64,000 nucleotides of DNA from Nitrobacter winogradskyi Nb-255 (GCF_000012725.1 NC_007406.1:1950001-2014000); one strand, 5' to 3'; numbered from the stretch's first letter, positions 28,658 to 38,829 are shown. Notes: generated by a model from the sequence alone, not told the origin. Program-made: numbers and translations.

Positions 28658-30070
28658 TTAATTCCTTTGGACGACGCACTGTCCTCCGGCCGATTTGAGG
28701 CTTCCGCAGAAACGCGATGCCTCGCCGGACGAGGCGAACGGCCCGACCATTGCGCGATAGTAGACACCCTTGGCGCCGAGGTCGGCGCGCTTGATCACAG
28801 GCGTACGCGATCCCAGCATCGACGGGAATTTACCCTGTAGCACCCGGAACGACGCCTGCGCGTCCGCCTCATTCCTTTGCGAGGAAACCTGGACCAGATA
28901 GCCCCCGCTGGCGGACGACTGCTGCGCCGGATGGGTCGACGCCATCCGGGTTCGCGTGTCGGCGGTCTGCGAGAGCGGCACATTGGCTCCGGGCGCGGCC
29001 CCCGCCGCAGCGGCATGCCGGCTGGCGGCGGACGCGGCGGCGAGATCGGCCTGATCACCGCGGACCGCGAGGGTCCTGACCTTGCGCGGCTCGTCGCCCC
29101 CGAGCGCGCTGTTTGCAACGGTCGCGGGAGGCTTGATATCCGGAGCCACGCTAGCCGCGGACGGCGGGTTATCGTTCTGGTTCAGTGGCGGAAAAACCAC
29201 ACGCGGGCCGGCGCTCACGGCGCTTTTGACATCGACCGGCTGCTCTTCGCGAGACACCACCTGCTCGGTGCCGTTTTCCACGGACATCCGGTCCTGAAGC
29301 AACTTGCCGACGGCATCACCCGAAGTCGTCTGCTGAGGCACGATCTTGTTGGGTTCGGTATCGGCCCTGATGATCGGCGGCTCACCGTTAGGCGCGTTCC
29401 CGACAAAGGTGCGATAAGCATACGCCGCGCCGGTGCCGACCACCGCGAGCGCCAGAACCGCGACCACCGTCGCCATTTTTCCGCGACGGCCGGGAGCCGG
29501 TTCATCTTCGGCCTCCCCGTAGCCGTAAGATTCGCCATAGCCGTTCTCGTCGCCGAAGGGCGCTTCCGGATAGGTCTCGCGCGGATACTGGCCTTCATAA
29601 GCATCGTGCGGAACGCGATCGCCATACGCATAGGCCGGCTGATCGTCCGGCAAATTCCCGTAGCGGGCATCGTCGTAACGGCCGGGATCGGCCTGATAAG
29701 ATTCCGGCTCAGGCTGATGGCTGTCTGGATAAACCGCCGCGCGCCGCAGCACCGGATGCGCCGAGGATTCGAGTTGCTCCGGCGAAGGATCGGGCCGGGC
29801 CATCCGCCTTTGAATCCAGGACGGCGGTCCGGCGGGTGGCTCCCCCTCGATCGGTTCCTCGATCGGCGGCAGCGGCTCGAAATGGTCGACGGGATCATCC
29901 ACGGGAGCCATCGGCGTTTCCCGCCTGGGCTCACCGAAAGAATCGCCCTGACCAATCAGGCGCGCCAGTTCCGCAAGCGGATCCGGCTCCGTGGGAGCAG
30001 TCGCGCGCTGGTCGTCGCGCCCGTAATCGTCGTCCTCCGGGAAGGGCCGGTCCTGATATCGATGAGCCAT
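28658..30070 (-). CDS. SPOR-domain membrane protein
   Basis: A 470-residue bitopic protein. The N-terminal cytoplasmic part (about 200 residues) is rich in Pro, Glu, Tyr and Gly. A membrane segment follows near 203-222 (ATVVAVLALAVVGTGAAYAY), then a periplasmic linker and a C-terminal SPOR domain (YLVQVSSQRNEADAQASFRV, then VYYRAMVGPF and FCGSLKSAGGQC). SPOR domains bind denuded septal peptidoglycan, so a division-site role is likely. I chose the ATG at 30070 over a TTG at 30133. It lies between argS and nagZ, as in many alphaproteobacteria. Confidence 0.85.
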   Translation of the reverse strand: MAHRYQDRPFPEDDDYGRDDQRATAPTEPDPLAELARLIGQGDSFGEPRRETPMAPVDDPVDHFEPLPPIEEPIEGEPPAGPPSWIQRRMARPDPSPEQLESSAHPVLRRAAVYPDSHQPEPESYQADPGRYDDARYGNLPDDQPAYAYGDRVPHDAYEGQYPRETYPEAPFGDENGYGESYGYGEAEDEPAPGRRGKMATVVAVLALAVVGTGAAYAYRTFVGNAPNGEPPIIRADTEPNKIVPQQTTSGDAVGKLLQDRMSVENGTEQVVSREEQPVDVKSAVSAGPRVVFPPLNQNDNPPSAASVAPDIKPPATVANSALGGDEPRKVRTLAVRGDQADLAAASAASRHAAAAGAAPGANVPLSQTADTRTRMASTHPAQQSSASGGYLVQVSSQRNEADAQASFRVLQGKFPSMLGSRTPVIKRADLGAKGVYYRAMVGPFASSGEASRFCGSLKSAGGQCVVQRN

Positions 30071-30171
30071 CGTGATGTCGCGTCCCTTTCGGAAAGGCGC
30101 CAACTCGCTCGTTCTAAACGAAACAGCTGCCAATCAAGCCCATCACGATCCCCTTCATGACGGCTAACCCA

Positions 30172-31965
30172 TTATCGCATCTCGGTCGGCGCATGGACGC
30201 CGAGAACGGTAAGTCCGGATGCCAGAACAGCGACAACGCCCTGAACCAGCGCCAGCCGTGCCCTGGTTATTTGTGCATCATTATTGATAATGAAGCGTAA
30301 ATGAGGCAAATCGCGCCCCTTCGTCCAAAGCGCATGAAATTCGCTTGCGAGATCATAGAGATAGAAAGCGATCCGATGCGGCTCATGAGCGGCCGCCGCA
30401 GCTTCGACCGTTCGCGGATAAAGCGCCAGCTTCCGTAGCAGGCCGAGTTCCGCCGGATCGGACAGCCGTTCCAGGTCCGCTGTCCCGAGGAATTGCCTTC
30501 GCTCCGCATCCGCTTCGGGAAGATCCGGGAACACCTCGCGCGCATTGCGGAAAATCGAGAAGCCGCGGGCGTGGCCGTACTGGACATAGAAAACCGGATT
30601 GTCCTTCGACTGCTCGATGACCCTGGCGAGGTCGAAATCCAGCACCGCATCATTCTTGCGGAACAGCATCATGAAGCGCACGGCGTCGGAGCCGACTTCC
30701 TCGACTACTTCACGTAACGTCACGAAATCCCCGGCGCGCTTCGACATCTTCACTGGCTCGCCGTTGCGCAGCAGCTTCACGAGCTGCACGATCTTGACAT
30801 CAAGGGTCCCCTTGCCCGACGTGACCGCCTTGATCGCGGCCTGCACGCGCTTGATGTAACCGCCGTGATCGGCGCCCCAGACATCAACCATGTTGTGAAA
30901 GCCACGGTCGAACTTCGTCTTGTGATAGGCGATATCCGAGGCGAAGTAGGTATATCCGCCATCCGACTTCTTCAGCGGGCGATCGACATCGTCGCCGTAG
31001 GCCGTGGCGCGGAACAGGGTCTGCTCGCGATCCTCGTAGTCTTCCACCGGCGCGCCCTTCGGTGGCGGCAACCGGCCCTCATAGACGTCGCCCTTCTCTC
31101 GCAGGAAACCGATGGTCTCCGCGACGCGATCCGCGCTGCCATCGATCAGCGAGCGCTCCGAGAAGAACACGTCGTGCCGGATGTTCAGCGCGGCGAGATC
31201 GCCCCTGATCATCTCCATCATCATGCCGATGGCCTTGGCGCGCACGAGACCAAGCCACTCCGCTTCGGGAGCCTTCACCAGACTATCGCCATGCCCGGCG
31301 GCAAGCGCCTGACCCACCGGCTTCAGATAATCGCCGGGATAGAGCCCGTCCGGAATCTCGCCGATGTCCTCGCCCAGCGCCTCGCGGTAGCGCAGGAACG
31401 CCGAGCGCGCGAGCACGTCGACCTGCGATCCGGCGTCGTTGATGTAGTATTCGCGCGTCACGTCATAGCCGGCGAACGACAACAGGCTCGCCAGCGCGTC
31501 GCCGAACACCGCGCCCCGGCAATGCCCGACATGCATCGGGCCGGTCGGATTGGCCGAGACGTATTCGACGTTGACCTTTTCGCCGGCGCCGATGGCGCTG
31601 CGGCCATAGCCCTCGCCATCCCGCAACACGTCACGCAATACATCAGCCCAGACCGGCAACTTCAGGGTCAGGTTGATAAAACCTGGCCCTGCGATGTCGG
31701 CGCTCTCGATCAGGTCGTCGGCGCGCAGCTTCGTCACGATCCGCTCCGCGAGATCGCGCGGCTTGGCTTTGGCGTCTTTCGCCAGCACCATGGCGGCGTT
31801 GGTCGCCATGTCGCCATGCGAGGCATCGCGCGGCGGCTCGACCACGATCCGCGCCAGATCCAGCCCGGACGGAAGCGCGCCTTCTTCCGCGAGCGCGGCG
31901 CAGGCCCGATGCACGCGCGCAAGCACATCCGCGAAAAGATGCTGCGATGGACTGGAATCGGTCAT
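30172..31965 (-). CDS. argS: Arginyl-tRNA synthetase
   Basis: A 597-residue class I synthetase that charges tRNA-Arg. The HIGH-type motif is MHVGH (about 144-148) within [14 protein letters not shown]. The KMSKS motif is VKMSKRAG. The C-terminal DALR anticodon-binding domain includes [20 protein letters not shown]. Length and architecture are normal. It starts at ATG 31965, 38 bp after dgt, and the two are probably cotranscribed. Confidence 0.96.
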   Translation of the reverse strand: MTDSSPSQHLFADVLARVHRACAALAEEGALPSGLDLARIVVEPPRDASHGDMATNAAMVLAKDAKAKPRDLAERIVTKLRADDLIESADIAGPGFINLTLKLPVWADVLRDVLRDGEGYGRSAIGAGEKVNVEYVSANPTGPMHVGHCRGAVFGDALASLLSFAGYDVTREYYINDAGSQVDVLARSAFLRYREALGEDIGEIPDGLYPGDYLKPVGQALAAGHGDSLVKAPEAEWLGLVRAKAIGMMMEMIRGDLAALNIRHDVFFSERSLIDGSADRVAETIGFLREKGDVYEGRLPPPKGAPVEDYEDREQTLFRATAYGDDVDRPLKKSDGGYTYFASDIAYHKTKFDRGFHNMVDVWGADHGGYIKRVQAAIKAVTSGKGTLDVKIVQLVKLLRNGEPVKMSKRAGDFVTLREVVEEVGSDAVRFMMLFRKNDAVLDFDLARVIEQSKDNPVFYVQYGHARGFSIFRNAREVFPDLPEADAERRQFLGTADLERLSDPAELGLLRKLALYPRTVEAAAAAHEPHRIAFYLYDLASEFHALWTKGRDLPHLRFIINNDAQITRARLALVQGVVAVLASGLTVLGVHAPTEMR

Positions 31966-32003
31966 GATATCCGCGATTTGAGTGAAGCTGGAACACGCGC
32001 CGC

Positions 32004-33218
32004 CTAACGCAATTCCGGAGTCGAGTCAAAAAGGCGCTTGTGCTCGTTGATCGCGAAACGGTCAGTCATCCCTGCGATGAAATTGCCGACCGTGCGCGCC
32101 TTTTCGGCATCGAACGCGCCGTTGACCCCCTGCTCCGGCAGCCATTCGGCGGGAAGCGCCGCCGGATCGTCGCGGTAGCGAATGAACAGGTCCCGGACGA
32201 TGGTTTCAGCCTCGTCCATCACCCGCATGACGCGAGGATGGCGATACATCCTTTGCCGGAGGAACGCCTTGATTCCCGCCTCGGCCTCAGCCGCCTCCGG
32301 CGGAAAGGCGATCAGCGACGCGGAGTGCCGGCGCACATCATCGACCGATCGCGGCCGCGCACCGGCAATCCGCCGGCCCGCCTCGGACAGGACGGCCATG
32401 ATCAGGCAGGAGATCAGTTCGCGCACCAGTTCGGCGCCACGCCGCCCGTCATCCAGCATCGGATGGCGGCGCGCGATATCCGCGATCATTCCAGCGGTTA
32501 GCGGCATTTCCTTCAAGTCATCAACAGCGAACAATCCGGCACGCAAGCCGTCGTCGATGTCGTGAGCGTCATAGGCGATGTCGTCGGCGACCGCCGCAAC
32601 CTGCGCCTCGAGCGAGGCGAAGCTCCATAGCTCCAGATCGCAGGTCCGGTTGAAATCGGCGATACCCACCGGCACGCCCCGACACTGATAGCGCCCCACG
32701 GCGTTTCCCGCGGCATCGATCAGCGGGCCGTTGTGCTTGACGATCCCCTCCAGCGTTTCCCAGGTCAGGTTGAGGCCGTCGAAATCCGGATAGCGATGCT
32801 CCAGCAGGGTCACGATCCGCAGCGTCTGCGCATTATGGTCGAAGCCGCCATAAGGACCCAGGCAAAGATCCAGCGCCCGCTCCCCGGCGTGGCCGAACGG
32901 CGGATGGCCGAGATCGTGCGCCAGCGCCAGCGCTTCCGTCAGGTCCTCGTCGAGCCCGAGCTGGCGGGCCATCGCGCGGGCGATCTGCGCCACTTCCAGC
33001 GTGTGGGTGAGACGGGTCCGGAAGTGATCGCCCTCATGATAGACGAACACCTGGGTCTTGTGCTTCAGCCGCCGGAACGCCGTCGAATGGATCACCCGGT
33101 CGCAATCGCGCCGGAACGCGCTGCGGGTCCGGCTCGGCGGCTCGTCATACAGCCGCCCGCGGCTGCGGCCGGGCTCGCTGGCAAAGGGCGCGGGCGGGGC
33201 TGCCATTCCAACTGTCAC
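32004..33218 (-). CDS. dgt: Deoxyguanosinetriphosphate triphosphohydrolase-like protein
   Basis: A 404-residue HD-domain protein. The metal-binding motif is [13 protein letters not shown] and then [17 protein letters not shown] (H...HD), with a later D in [11 protein letters not shown]. Family members hydrolyse dNTPs to deoxynucleosides and triphosphate, though specificity of the Dgt-like subgroup is often untested. The start is uncertain: GTG at 33218 has GGAAGGGGG upstream, while an in-frame ATG lies at 33206. It diverges from erpA (about 110 bp apart) and precedes argS, a conserved alphaproteobacterial order. Confidence 0.92.
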   Translation of the reverse strand: MTVGMAAPPAPFASEPGRSRGRLYDEPPSRTRSAFRRDCDRVIHSTAFRRLKHKTQVFVYHEGDHFRTRLTHTLEVAQIARAMARQLGLDEDLTEALALAHDLGHPPFGHAGERALDLCLGPYGGFDHNAQTLRIVTLLEHRYPDFDGLNLTWETLEGIVKHNGPLIDAAGNAVGRYQCRGVPVGIADFNRTCDLELWSFASLEAQVAAVADDIAYDAHDIDDGLRAGLFAVDDLKEMPLTAGMIADIARRHPMLDDGRRGAELVRELISCLIMAVLSEAGRRIAGARPRSVDDVRRHSASLIAFPPEAAEAEAGIKAFLRQRMYRHPRVMRVMDEAETIVRDLFIRYRDDPAALPAEWLPEQGVNGAFDAEKARTVGNFIAGMTDRFAINEHKRLFDSTPELR

Positions 33219-33328
33219 GGCACTTGCCCCCTTCCGATGGTTTGATTCCGCCGTAAGCCCACTTAACTATGGCTTGCGGGCAATTCAAAATATTGGACAA
33301 TGTCCGCGATCGCATATGGAGTCGCAGG

Positions 33329-33661
33329 ATGACAGAAGCCAACATCACCGTCAGCGAGCGCGCGGCGCGGCGGATCAGAGAAATCCTGAAATCCGAGGGC
33401 GACGGCGCCATGTTGCGTATCAGCGTCGAAGGCGGAGGCTGCTCGGGCTTTCAGTACAAATTCGACATCGAACGCGCCAAGGCCGACGATGATCTGGTGA
33501 TCGCGCGAGATTCCGCGGTGGTGCTCGTCGATCCAGCCTCCGTCCCTTTCCTGAGCGGGTCCGAAGTCGATTTCGTCGACGATCTGATCGGAGCATCGTT
33601 CCGGGTCGTCAATCCGAACGCCACCGCCTCCTGCGGCTGCGGCACCAGCTTTTCGATATAG
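33329..33661 (+). CDS. erpA: A-type iron-sulfur cluster carrier/insertion protein
   Basis: A 110-residue HesB/IscA-family protein that delivers [Fe-S] clusters to target enzymes. The three conserved cysteines are in GGGCSGFQY (C38) and SCGCGTSF (C102, C104). The ATG at 33329 has GGAG upstream; a longer in-frame extension from 33269 is unlikely. Its place next to dgt and xth is typical for ErpA-like genes in alphaproteobacteria, although IscA identity cannot be excluded by sequence alone. Confidence 0.92.
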   Translation: MTEANITVSERAARRIREILKSEGDGAMLRISVEGGGCSGFQYKFDIERAKADDDLVIARDSAVVLVDPASVPFLSGSEVDFVDDLIGASFRVVNPNATASCGCGTSFSI

Positions 33662-33752
33662 TTTTTCGGGGTCAGAGGCGGCCTTGACCCGCTGAAAGAG
33701 ACCTCACGGCGGATTGCCCGTTGAGACCGGCAATCACATGCGGGACCGCCTG

Positions 33753-34553
33753 ATGCGCATAGCCACCTGGAACGTCAATTCGGTCCGGCAGCGCCTGGAT
33801 CACCTGATCACCTGGCTGAGAGAGACCGCGCCGGACGTCGTCTGCCTTCAGGAGATCAAATGCGTCGATGAGCAGTTTCCCCGCGAAGCCATCGAGGCGC
33901 TCGGCTACAATGTGGTGACGCACGGCCAGAAGACCTTCAACGGCGTGGCGCTGCTATCGAAATTCCCGTTCGACGAGACCCGGCCCCGGCTGGCGGGCGA
34001 TGACGGCGACGTGCAGGCGCGATTCCTCGAAGGCGTCGTCACCCTCGAGCATGGGGCGGTGCGCGTCGCCTGCCTCTATCTGCCCAACGGCAACCCTCCG
34101 AACACAGAGAAATATCCCTACAAACTCAAGTGGATATCGCGCCTTATTGAGTATTCGAGGGAACGATTGAAAAGCGAGGAAGCCTTCATACTCGCCGGCG
34201 ATTTCAACGTCATCCCCGCGCCGTGCGACGTCTACAATTCCGCCGCATGGGTCGATGACGCCCTGTTCCGCCCGCGGACACGGCAAGCTTTCCAGACGCT
34301 GCTCGGGCTTGGGCTGACCGACGCCCTACGCGCGGTGTCAGACGCCGCCGGAGAATATACGTTCTGGGACTATCAGGCGGGCGCCTGGCAGAAGAACAAC
34401 GGCTTGCGGATCGATCATCTGCTGCTGTCGCCGCAGGCCAGCGACCGGCTCAGCGGAGCGGGAATCGATCGTCATGTGCGCGGCTGGGAAAAAGCGTCCG
34501 ACCACGTCCCGGTCTGGATTGATCTCGATCTGGAAACGGCTGGAAGGAACTAG
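33753..34553 (+). CDS. xthA: Exodeoxyribonuclease III / AP endonuclease
   Basis: A 266-residue DNA repair enzyme that cuts at abasic sites. Hallmarks are MRIATWNVNSVRQRL, VVCLQEIKC (metal Glu), YLPNGNPPNTEKY, LAGDFNVIP, and RIDHLLLSP with a final SDHVPVW. I chose ATG 33753, which fits the conserved N-terminus; ATG 33738 and TTG 33714 are also in frame. It follows erpA by about 90 bp. Its TAG stop (34551-34553) forms part of the CTAGAG border of a dispersed repeat. Confidence 0.93.
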   Translation: MRIATWNVNSVRQRLDHLITWLRETAPDVVCLQEIKCVDEQFPREAIEALGYNVVTHGQKTFNGVALLSKFPFDETRPRLAGDDGDVQARFLEGVVTLEHGAVRVACLYLPNGNPPNTEKYPYKLKWISRLIEYSRERLKSEEAFILAGDFNVIPAPCDVYNSAAWVDDALFRPRTRQAFQTLLGLGLTDALRAVSDAAGEYTFWDYQAGAWQKNNGLRIDHLLLSPQASDRLSGAGIDRHVRGWEKASDHVPVWIDLDLETAGRN

Positions 34554-34655
34554 AGCTTTTCAGCGAAGGAGAAGCACCGGTTCGCTTGAAGAAAACGCGC
34601 CAAAACAACAATCTGGAGCCCTCGCTTCTGATTACGTCAGAAGTGAAAACCTCTA
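34550..34655 (-). repeat. Class 1 repeat starting on the xthA stop codon
   Basis: CTAGAGCTTTTCAGCGAAGG begins at 34550, so the TAG of xthA is inside the border. It continues with CCGGTTCGCTTGAAGAAAAC, CGCGCCAAAACAACAATC, and a CGCTTCTGATTACGTCAG palindrome up to CCTCTA. The exoR stop codon on the other strand follows 8 bp later. Confidence 0.85.
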
Positions 34656-34662
34656 CCCAGGG

Positions 34663-35481
34663 TCAATCCCGCCGCCCCTGCACCCAGTGCTCCAGCATCT
34701 GCAGCGCCATGGCGCGATCATCCTCCGAGGCCTTCGCGATCGCCTTGTTATAGCTCTCGGTGATCCAGGTCTCGTCTGGCGCGGCCGCGTCTCGCGCCAG
34801 CGTCAGCCACATCAGGCCGCGCGCCGCCTGCCGAGGCAACAGGTCGCCGTTAAACAACATCCTGCCGAGCATCGCCTGCGCCTGATGCTGGCCCTTTTGC
34901 GCCGCGAGGCCGAGCCAGCGGGCGCCATACTTGACGTCGTGAGGCGCTCCGATGCCTTTCAGATAGAGCCGGGCGAGATCGTATTGCGCATCGGCGTTGC
35001 CGAAATAGGAAGCCGCGTAGGAAAACATCTCGCGCGCGCGCTCAGCGTCACGTTTGATGGCCGAATTCGGAATCCCTTGCAGATAATAGCGTCCGAGCGC
35101 GACGAACGCGTTAGCCACGACGGCGGCCTGCGGCGCAGAAGGGCTGTCCTCCGCATGGGCGTTGGCGATTCGACTGAAGTACTGAAAAGCGCGCAGATCA
35201 TCCTGGGTGACGCCGTCGCCCTTGGCATACATACGTCCCAGCCGCCACTGGGCGATCGGGTGCCCGCCCTCGGCCGCGTATTGCAGAGCCGTCAACGACA
35301 CGCTCGGCGTCGCCGCCTTTTTCAGCGCCTCCCCCCCGGCGAGGGGAGCGGAAACCACGGGAAGCGCCGCGGCGGCTTCCTGCTCTCCGGTCACGGTGCC
35401 ATCAAAGGCAAAGGCCGGGGCGCTCACGCACACCACGCTCCACGCCAAAGCCAGAAAAGCTGTCCTGCTAGCCATTCGCAT
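34663..35481 (-). CDS. exoR: ExoR-like periplasmic Sel1-repeat regulator
   Basis: A 272-residue protein with a signal peptide (about 1-25, ending in APAFAF) and Sel1/TPR-like repeats. It aligns well, from memory, with Sinorhizobium ExoR: ALQYAAEGGHPIAQWRLGRM, YAKGDGVTQDDLRAF, FVALGRYYLQGIPNS and AASYFGNADAQYDLARLYL. ExoR binds the sensor ExoS/ChvG and restrains the ExoS-ChvI response controlling exopolysaccharide and envelope genes (established in Rhizobium). Its start overlaps the stop of a small upstream ORF (TAATG). The ATG six bases further in is also possible. The same function here is inference. Confidence 0.75.
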   Translation of the reverse strand: MRMASRTAFLALAWSVVCVSAPAFAFDGTVTGEQEAAAALPVVSAPLAGGEALKKAATPSVSLTALQYAAEGGHPIAQWRLGRMYAKGDGVTQDDLRAFQYFSRIANAHAEDSPSAPQAAVVANAFVALGRYYLQGIPNSAIKRDAERAREMFSYAASYFGNADAQYDLARLYLKGIGAPHDVKYGARWLGLAAQKGQHQAQAMLGRMLFNGDLLPRQAARGLMWLTLARDAAAPDETWITESYNKAIAKASEDDRAMALQMLEHWVQGRRD

Positions 35482-35825
35482 TAACGCAACTTCTCGAACA
35501 CCCTGCCCGTACAGGTCAGGATACGGCTAAACATCTGTTCAAACTGCCGAGCGAACTTTGCGCGCTCATCGGATGTGGGATTGGTCGCGCCGATCCGCCA
35601 TTCGGTCTTGCGGTCAGGGTACCCAGCATAAATCAAATTTACGTCAGTACGCGGGCGACCCGCTTTGCTGTCGTTTCTAACGCCGTCAGCGGTCGCGAGC
35701 GCAGCAAGACGATGCGAATCGATCCATCGCGCGCCGGACAAGCCCGCAAGGCCGGGCGCGCGCATCGGACCTTCCGCGACACGACGGCTCGACAGCCTGC
35801 CCTTGACGTCCGTCCCGACATCCAT
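35481..35825 (-). CDS. Hypothetical protein coupled to exoR
   Basis: A 114-residue open frame whose TAA shares its last A with the exoR ATG (TAATG), suggesting translational coupling. The C-terminal half reads like real protein: GRPRTDVNLIYAGYPDRKTE, then IGATNPTSDERAKFARQFEQ and a final ILTCTGRVFEKLR. The N-terminal half is more Arg-rich, and an internal ATG at 35765 is an alternative start. No signal peptide is evident. I do not recognise the family. It may be a shortened version of a larger gene. Confidence 0.45.
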   Translation of the reverse strand: MDVGTDVKGRLSSRRVAEGPMRAPGLAGLSGARWIDSHRLAALATADGVRNDSKAGRPRTDVNLIYAGYPDRKTEWRIGATNPTSDERAKFARQFEQMFSRILTCTGRVFEKLR

Positions 35826-36042
35826 CGCGAACCCGATCCCTCCCTGCGGCCTTTTTCCGGAGACGCTTCGAGCCTCTGAAGCGTCAGCTTCCAGCCGACA
35901 GGTAAATTTTCAAGAAGGGGTGTGGCCAAATAGCGGCGTCTGCAAGAGCCACCTGTTCGCAGGGTTAAATGATCAGCCGTGTGTTGCGCCATGGCAACAA
36001 TATCGCCACGGGGCAACACCCGACAGGCTGCCGCGTCTACCC

Positions 36043-37476
36043 TTACATGTTCAGCGCGCGTCCGTAGGCGTCGAGCACCGCTTCCTTCATCATTTCCGAG
36101 AGTGTCGGATGCGGGAAGATGGTGTGCATCAATTCCTGCTCGGTCGTCTCCAGGTTCATCGCGACCACGTATCCCTGGATCAGTTCGGTGACCTCCGCGC
36201 CGATCATGTGCGCGCCGAGCAACTGCCCGGTTTTGCTGTCGAAGATCACCTTCACCAGCCCCTGATCCTCGCCGAGCGCGATGGCTTTGCCATTGCCGGC
36301 GAACGGAAAGCGGCCGACGCGGATATCCTTGCCCGCCGCCTTCGCCTTGGCCTCGGTGAGGCCGACGGAGGCGATCTGCGGGTGACAGTAAGTGCAGCCG
36401 GGGATCAGGCTCCTGTCCATCGGATGCGGTTTGAGGTCCTTGATCGCCTCGATACAGATGACGCCTTCGTGCTCAGCCTTGTGCGCCAGCATCGGCGGTC
36501 CCGCGACGTCGCCGATCGCATAGATACCCGGCACGTTGGTCCTGCCGTAGCCGTCGATCACAATACAGCCGCGATCGGTTTTCACGCCGAGCTTTTCCAA
36601 TCCGAGATTCTCGATGTTGCCGACCACGCCGACCGCCGAAATCACCCGCTCGAACTCGGCGGCGACCGGCTTGCCGTCGCCAGCGTCGATGGTGGCGACG
36701 ACGCTGTCGGCCTTTCTGTCGAGCTTGGTGACCTTGGTGGAGGTCATGATCCTGATGCCCTGCTTCTCGAACTGCTTGCGGGCGAGAGCGGCGATCTCGG
36801 CATCTTCGACGGGCAGAATCTGCGGCAGCACTTCAACGACCGTGACCTCCGCTCCCATGGTGCGGAAGAACGAGGCGAACTCGATGCCGATCGCGCCGGA
36901 GCCGACGACAAGCAGGGACTTCGGAATCTTCGGCGCGACCATCGCCTCGAAATAGGTCCAGACCAGCTTGCCGTCCTGCTCCAGGCCGGGCAGCACGCGC
37001 GGCCGCGCACCGGTCGCAACGACAATGTGCTTCGCCTGATAGCTGCCCTCGCCCAGCACGCCCTTGGGCGGCTCGGTCTTGATGCGCGGATCCGACGTCT
37101 TCACCGTGATTTTTCCGGGAGCATCGACCGATGCTTCGCCCCAGATCACGGTGATCTTGTTCTTCTTCATCAGAAAGCCGACGCCCTCATTGAGGCGTTT
37201 GGAAACGCCGCGCGAACGCTGCACCACGGCCGTCGGATCGTAGCTCACCTTCTCCGCCGAAAGGCCATAATCCTTGGCGTGCCGCATGTAATGATAGATT
37301 TCCGCCGAACGCAGCAGCGCCTTGGTCGGAATGCAACCCCAGTTGAGGCAGATGCCGCCGAGATGCTGTTTCTCGACGATCGCCGTCTTGAGACCCAGTT
37401 GCGCCGCCCGTATAGCAGCGACGTAACCGCCCGGGCCCGAGCCGATGATGATGACGTCGAAGTGAGTGTCAGCCAT
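36043..37476 (-). CDS. lpdA: Dihydrolipoyl dehydrogenase
   Basis: A 477-residue flavoprotein (E3) that reoxidises lipoamide in the pyruvate dehydrogenase complex. The FAD site is VIIIGSGPGGYVAA, and the redox disulphide is GGICLNWGCIPTK (C43, C48). The NAD site is LLVVGSGAIGIEFAS, and the C-terminal HPTLSE holds the catalytic His-Glu. It is the last gene of the pdhA-pdhB-pdhC run but is separated from pdhC by two extra genes. lipA, which often follows, is absent. Confidence 0.95.
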   Translation of the reverse strand: MADTHFDVIIIGSGPGGYVAAIRAAQLGLKTAIVEKQHLGGICLNWGCIPTKALLRSAEIYHYMRHAKDYGLSAEKVSYDPTAVVQRSRGVSKRLNEGVGFLMKKNKITVIWGEASVDAPGKITVKTSDPRIKTEPPKGVLGEGSYQAKHIVVATGARPRVLPGLEQDGKLVWTYFEAMVAPKIPKSLLVVGSGAIGIEFASFFRTMGAEVTVVEVLPQILPVEDAEIAALARKQFEKQGIRIMTSTKVTKLDRKADSVVATIDAGDGKPVAAEFERVISAVGVVGNIENLGLEKLGVKTDRGCIVIDGYGRTNVPGIYAIGDVAGPPMLAHKAEHEGVICIEAIKDLKPHPMDRSLIPGCTYCHPQIASVGLTEAKAKAAGKDIRVGRFPFAGNGKAIALGEDQGLVKVIFDSKTGQLLGAHMIGAEVTELIQGYVVAMNLETTEQELMHTIFPHPTLSEMMKEAVLDAYGRALNM

Positions 37477-37494
37477 GGCCTCTGCTTTCTGTCC

Positions 37495-38460
37495 TCAATT
37501 CGTGGCGTCGACCAGTTCGACACGCCGGTTCAGCGCACGCCCCTCTTCGGTGCGGTTGGTCGCCATCGGAGCAGCCATGCCGACTCCAAGCGGCGTCAGG
37601 CGCGCCGCGGCGACGCCATGCTCGCGGCTGAGCGACTCCACGATAGAACGCGCGCGGCGATACGACAGGTCGCGGTTGTAGTCGAGCGCGCCCTTTGAAT
37701 CAGTATGCCCCACGATCAGCACCTTCAACTCGGGTTGAGCTTTCAAGAGTTTGGCGATCTCGTCGAGCTGCGGCTTCGAGTCGGAACGCATGGTGTCCTT
37801 GTCGAAGTCGAACAGGATGCCGTGAATCGCGACACGCCCTTGCGAAGCGATATCACGCTGCATGGCGGACGACTCCACCACGACCATCCGCTCTTCCATT
37901 GGCTTGGCTTCGGTGATTTCGAGAAGCGCCAGCGCACGGTCCTTGAGCGGCCCGCCACCCGAGCGGTGCATGATCACATACAGCGAGGCATAGACGTCGC
38001 CTTCCGCGCGCTTGAGCCGCGCGGCGACGTAGCGCTGGTCGGCCTGCTGATCGCCGAACAGCATGTAGAGCGGGTCGCCGGCGATCGCGAGGCTGAAATT
38101 CCGGCCACCGCAGGTCTCACGCTCGCAACTGAACATCGTCTCGAAGCCAGCCTTCTTGAGCGCCTGCTCGTAGTTGCGAAACACCTCCAGCGACGAGCGG
38201 CCTTCCGGCATCTTGTAGGCGATCTGGGTGAACTTGCCCTCCAGCGGAGTCACGGAATTCGCGTTCTTGTCCTTGCCGCCGTAGTTCTTTATCAGCGCGG
38301 TCGCGAGTTTGTAATCGGTGAACGCCTCCTGCTTGTAACGAAGGATCTCCGAGCCGTCATAACGCGGCAACAATGGATGGTCCTTGGACCCCTTGATGTC
38401 CGCCGCCTGCACGGACGCCGCGACCAGAACCACACCAAGAGACATCAGGAAGGTCCGCAT
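37495..38460 (-). CDS. OmpA-family protein with DUF4892-like N-terminus
   Basis: A 321-residue exported protein. Signal peptide MRTFLMSLGVVLVAASVQAA. The N-terminal domain (RYDGSEILRYKQEAFTDYKL, FETMFSCERETCGGRNFSLA) resembles DUF4892-type domains. The C-terminal OmpA domain has ILFDFDKDTMRSDSKPQL, VGHTDSKGALDYNRDLSYRR and NRRVELV, the peptidoglycan-binding signature. The ATG at 38460 is chosen because it opens the signal peptide; a longer in-frame extension is spurious. It lies between pdhC and lpdA, 28 bp after the small exported gene. Likely role: outer-membrane to wall tethering. Confidence 0.82.
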   Translation of the reverse strand: MRTFLMSLGVVLVAASVQAADIKGSKDHPLLPRYDGSEILRYKQEAFTDYKLATALIKNYGGKDKNANSVTPLEGKFTQIAYKMPEGRSSLEVFRNYEQALKKAGFETMFSCERETCGGRNFSLAIAGDPLYMLFGDQQADQRYVAARLKRAEGDVYASLYVIMHRSGGGPLKDRALALLEITEAKPMEERMVVVESSAMQRDIASQGRVAIHGILFDFDKDTMRSDSKPQLDEIAKLLKAQPELKVLIVGHTDSKGALDYNRDLSYRRARSIVESLSREHGVAAARLTPLGVGMAAPMATNRTEEGRALNRRVELVDATN

Positions 38461-38488
38461 CTTTTTTCCTTCACACGCTCGGTCGAAT

Positions 38489-38818
38489 TTACGACTTGCA
38501 CTGCTTCTCGCCGAGATCGACCCGAACGATCCGCGACGGTCCCGGCATCGGTCTCCCGCCCGGACTCTTCGCCGGCTCACGCACCACCGTGGCGAGGATC
38601 GCGCAATTGCCGCCATAAATATTGAAACGACCCATGCCAATCCGTTCGATACGATCGACCACGCCGAGTCGCTCGGGAAAATCACGCATCGCAACGATCG
38701 CTGCAAAGTCCTGCCACACTGTGAACCGTGGTGGCAATTCGGCGCGCGCCGAACCCGTCACGCCAATGCACGGGCTTGCTGCCAGGATCGCAACCGCGAG
38801 GGATTTTCCGATGGTCAT
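38489..38818 (-). CDS. Small exported hypothetical protein
   Basis: A 109-residue protein. The ATG at 38818 gives a signal peptide ending near GSARA (about residue 25). The mature part includes FTVWQDFAAIVAMRDFPERL, then GMGRFNIYGGNCAIL and a final VDLGEKQCKS; the two cysteines may pair. It lies 11 bp after pdhC and 28 bp before the OmpA-like gene, so it is probably cotranscribed with the pyruvate dehydrogenase genes. I do not recognise the family. The pairing with the OmpA-like gene suggests a shared envelope function. Confidence 0.65.
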   Translation of the reverse strand: MTIGKSLAVAILAASPCIGVTGSARAELPPRFTVWQDFAAIVAMRDFPERLGVVDRIERIGMGRFNIYGGNCAILATVVREPAKSPGGRPMPGPSRIVRVDLGEKQCKS

Positions 38819-38829
38819 TGCCGGCGTGG

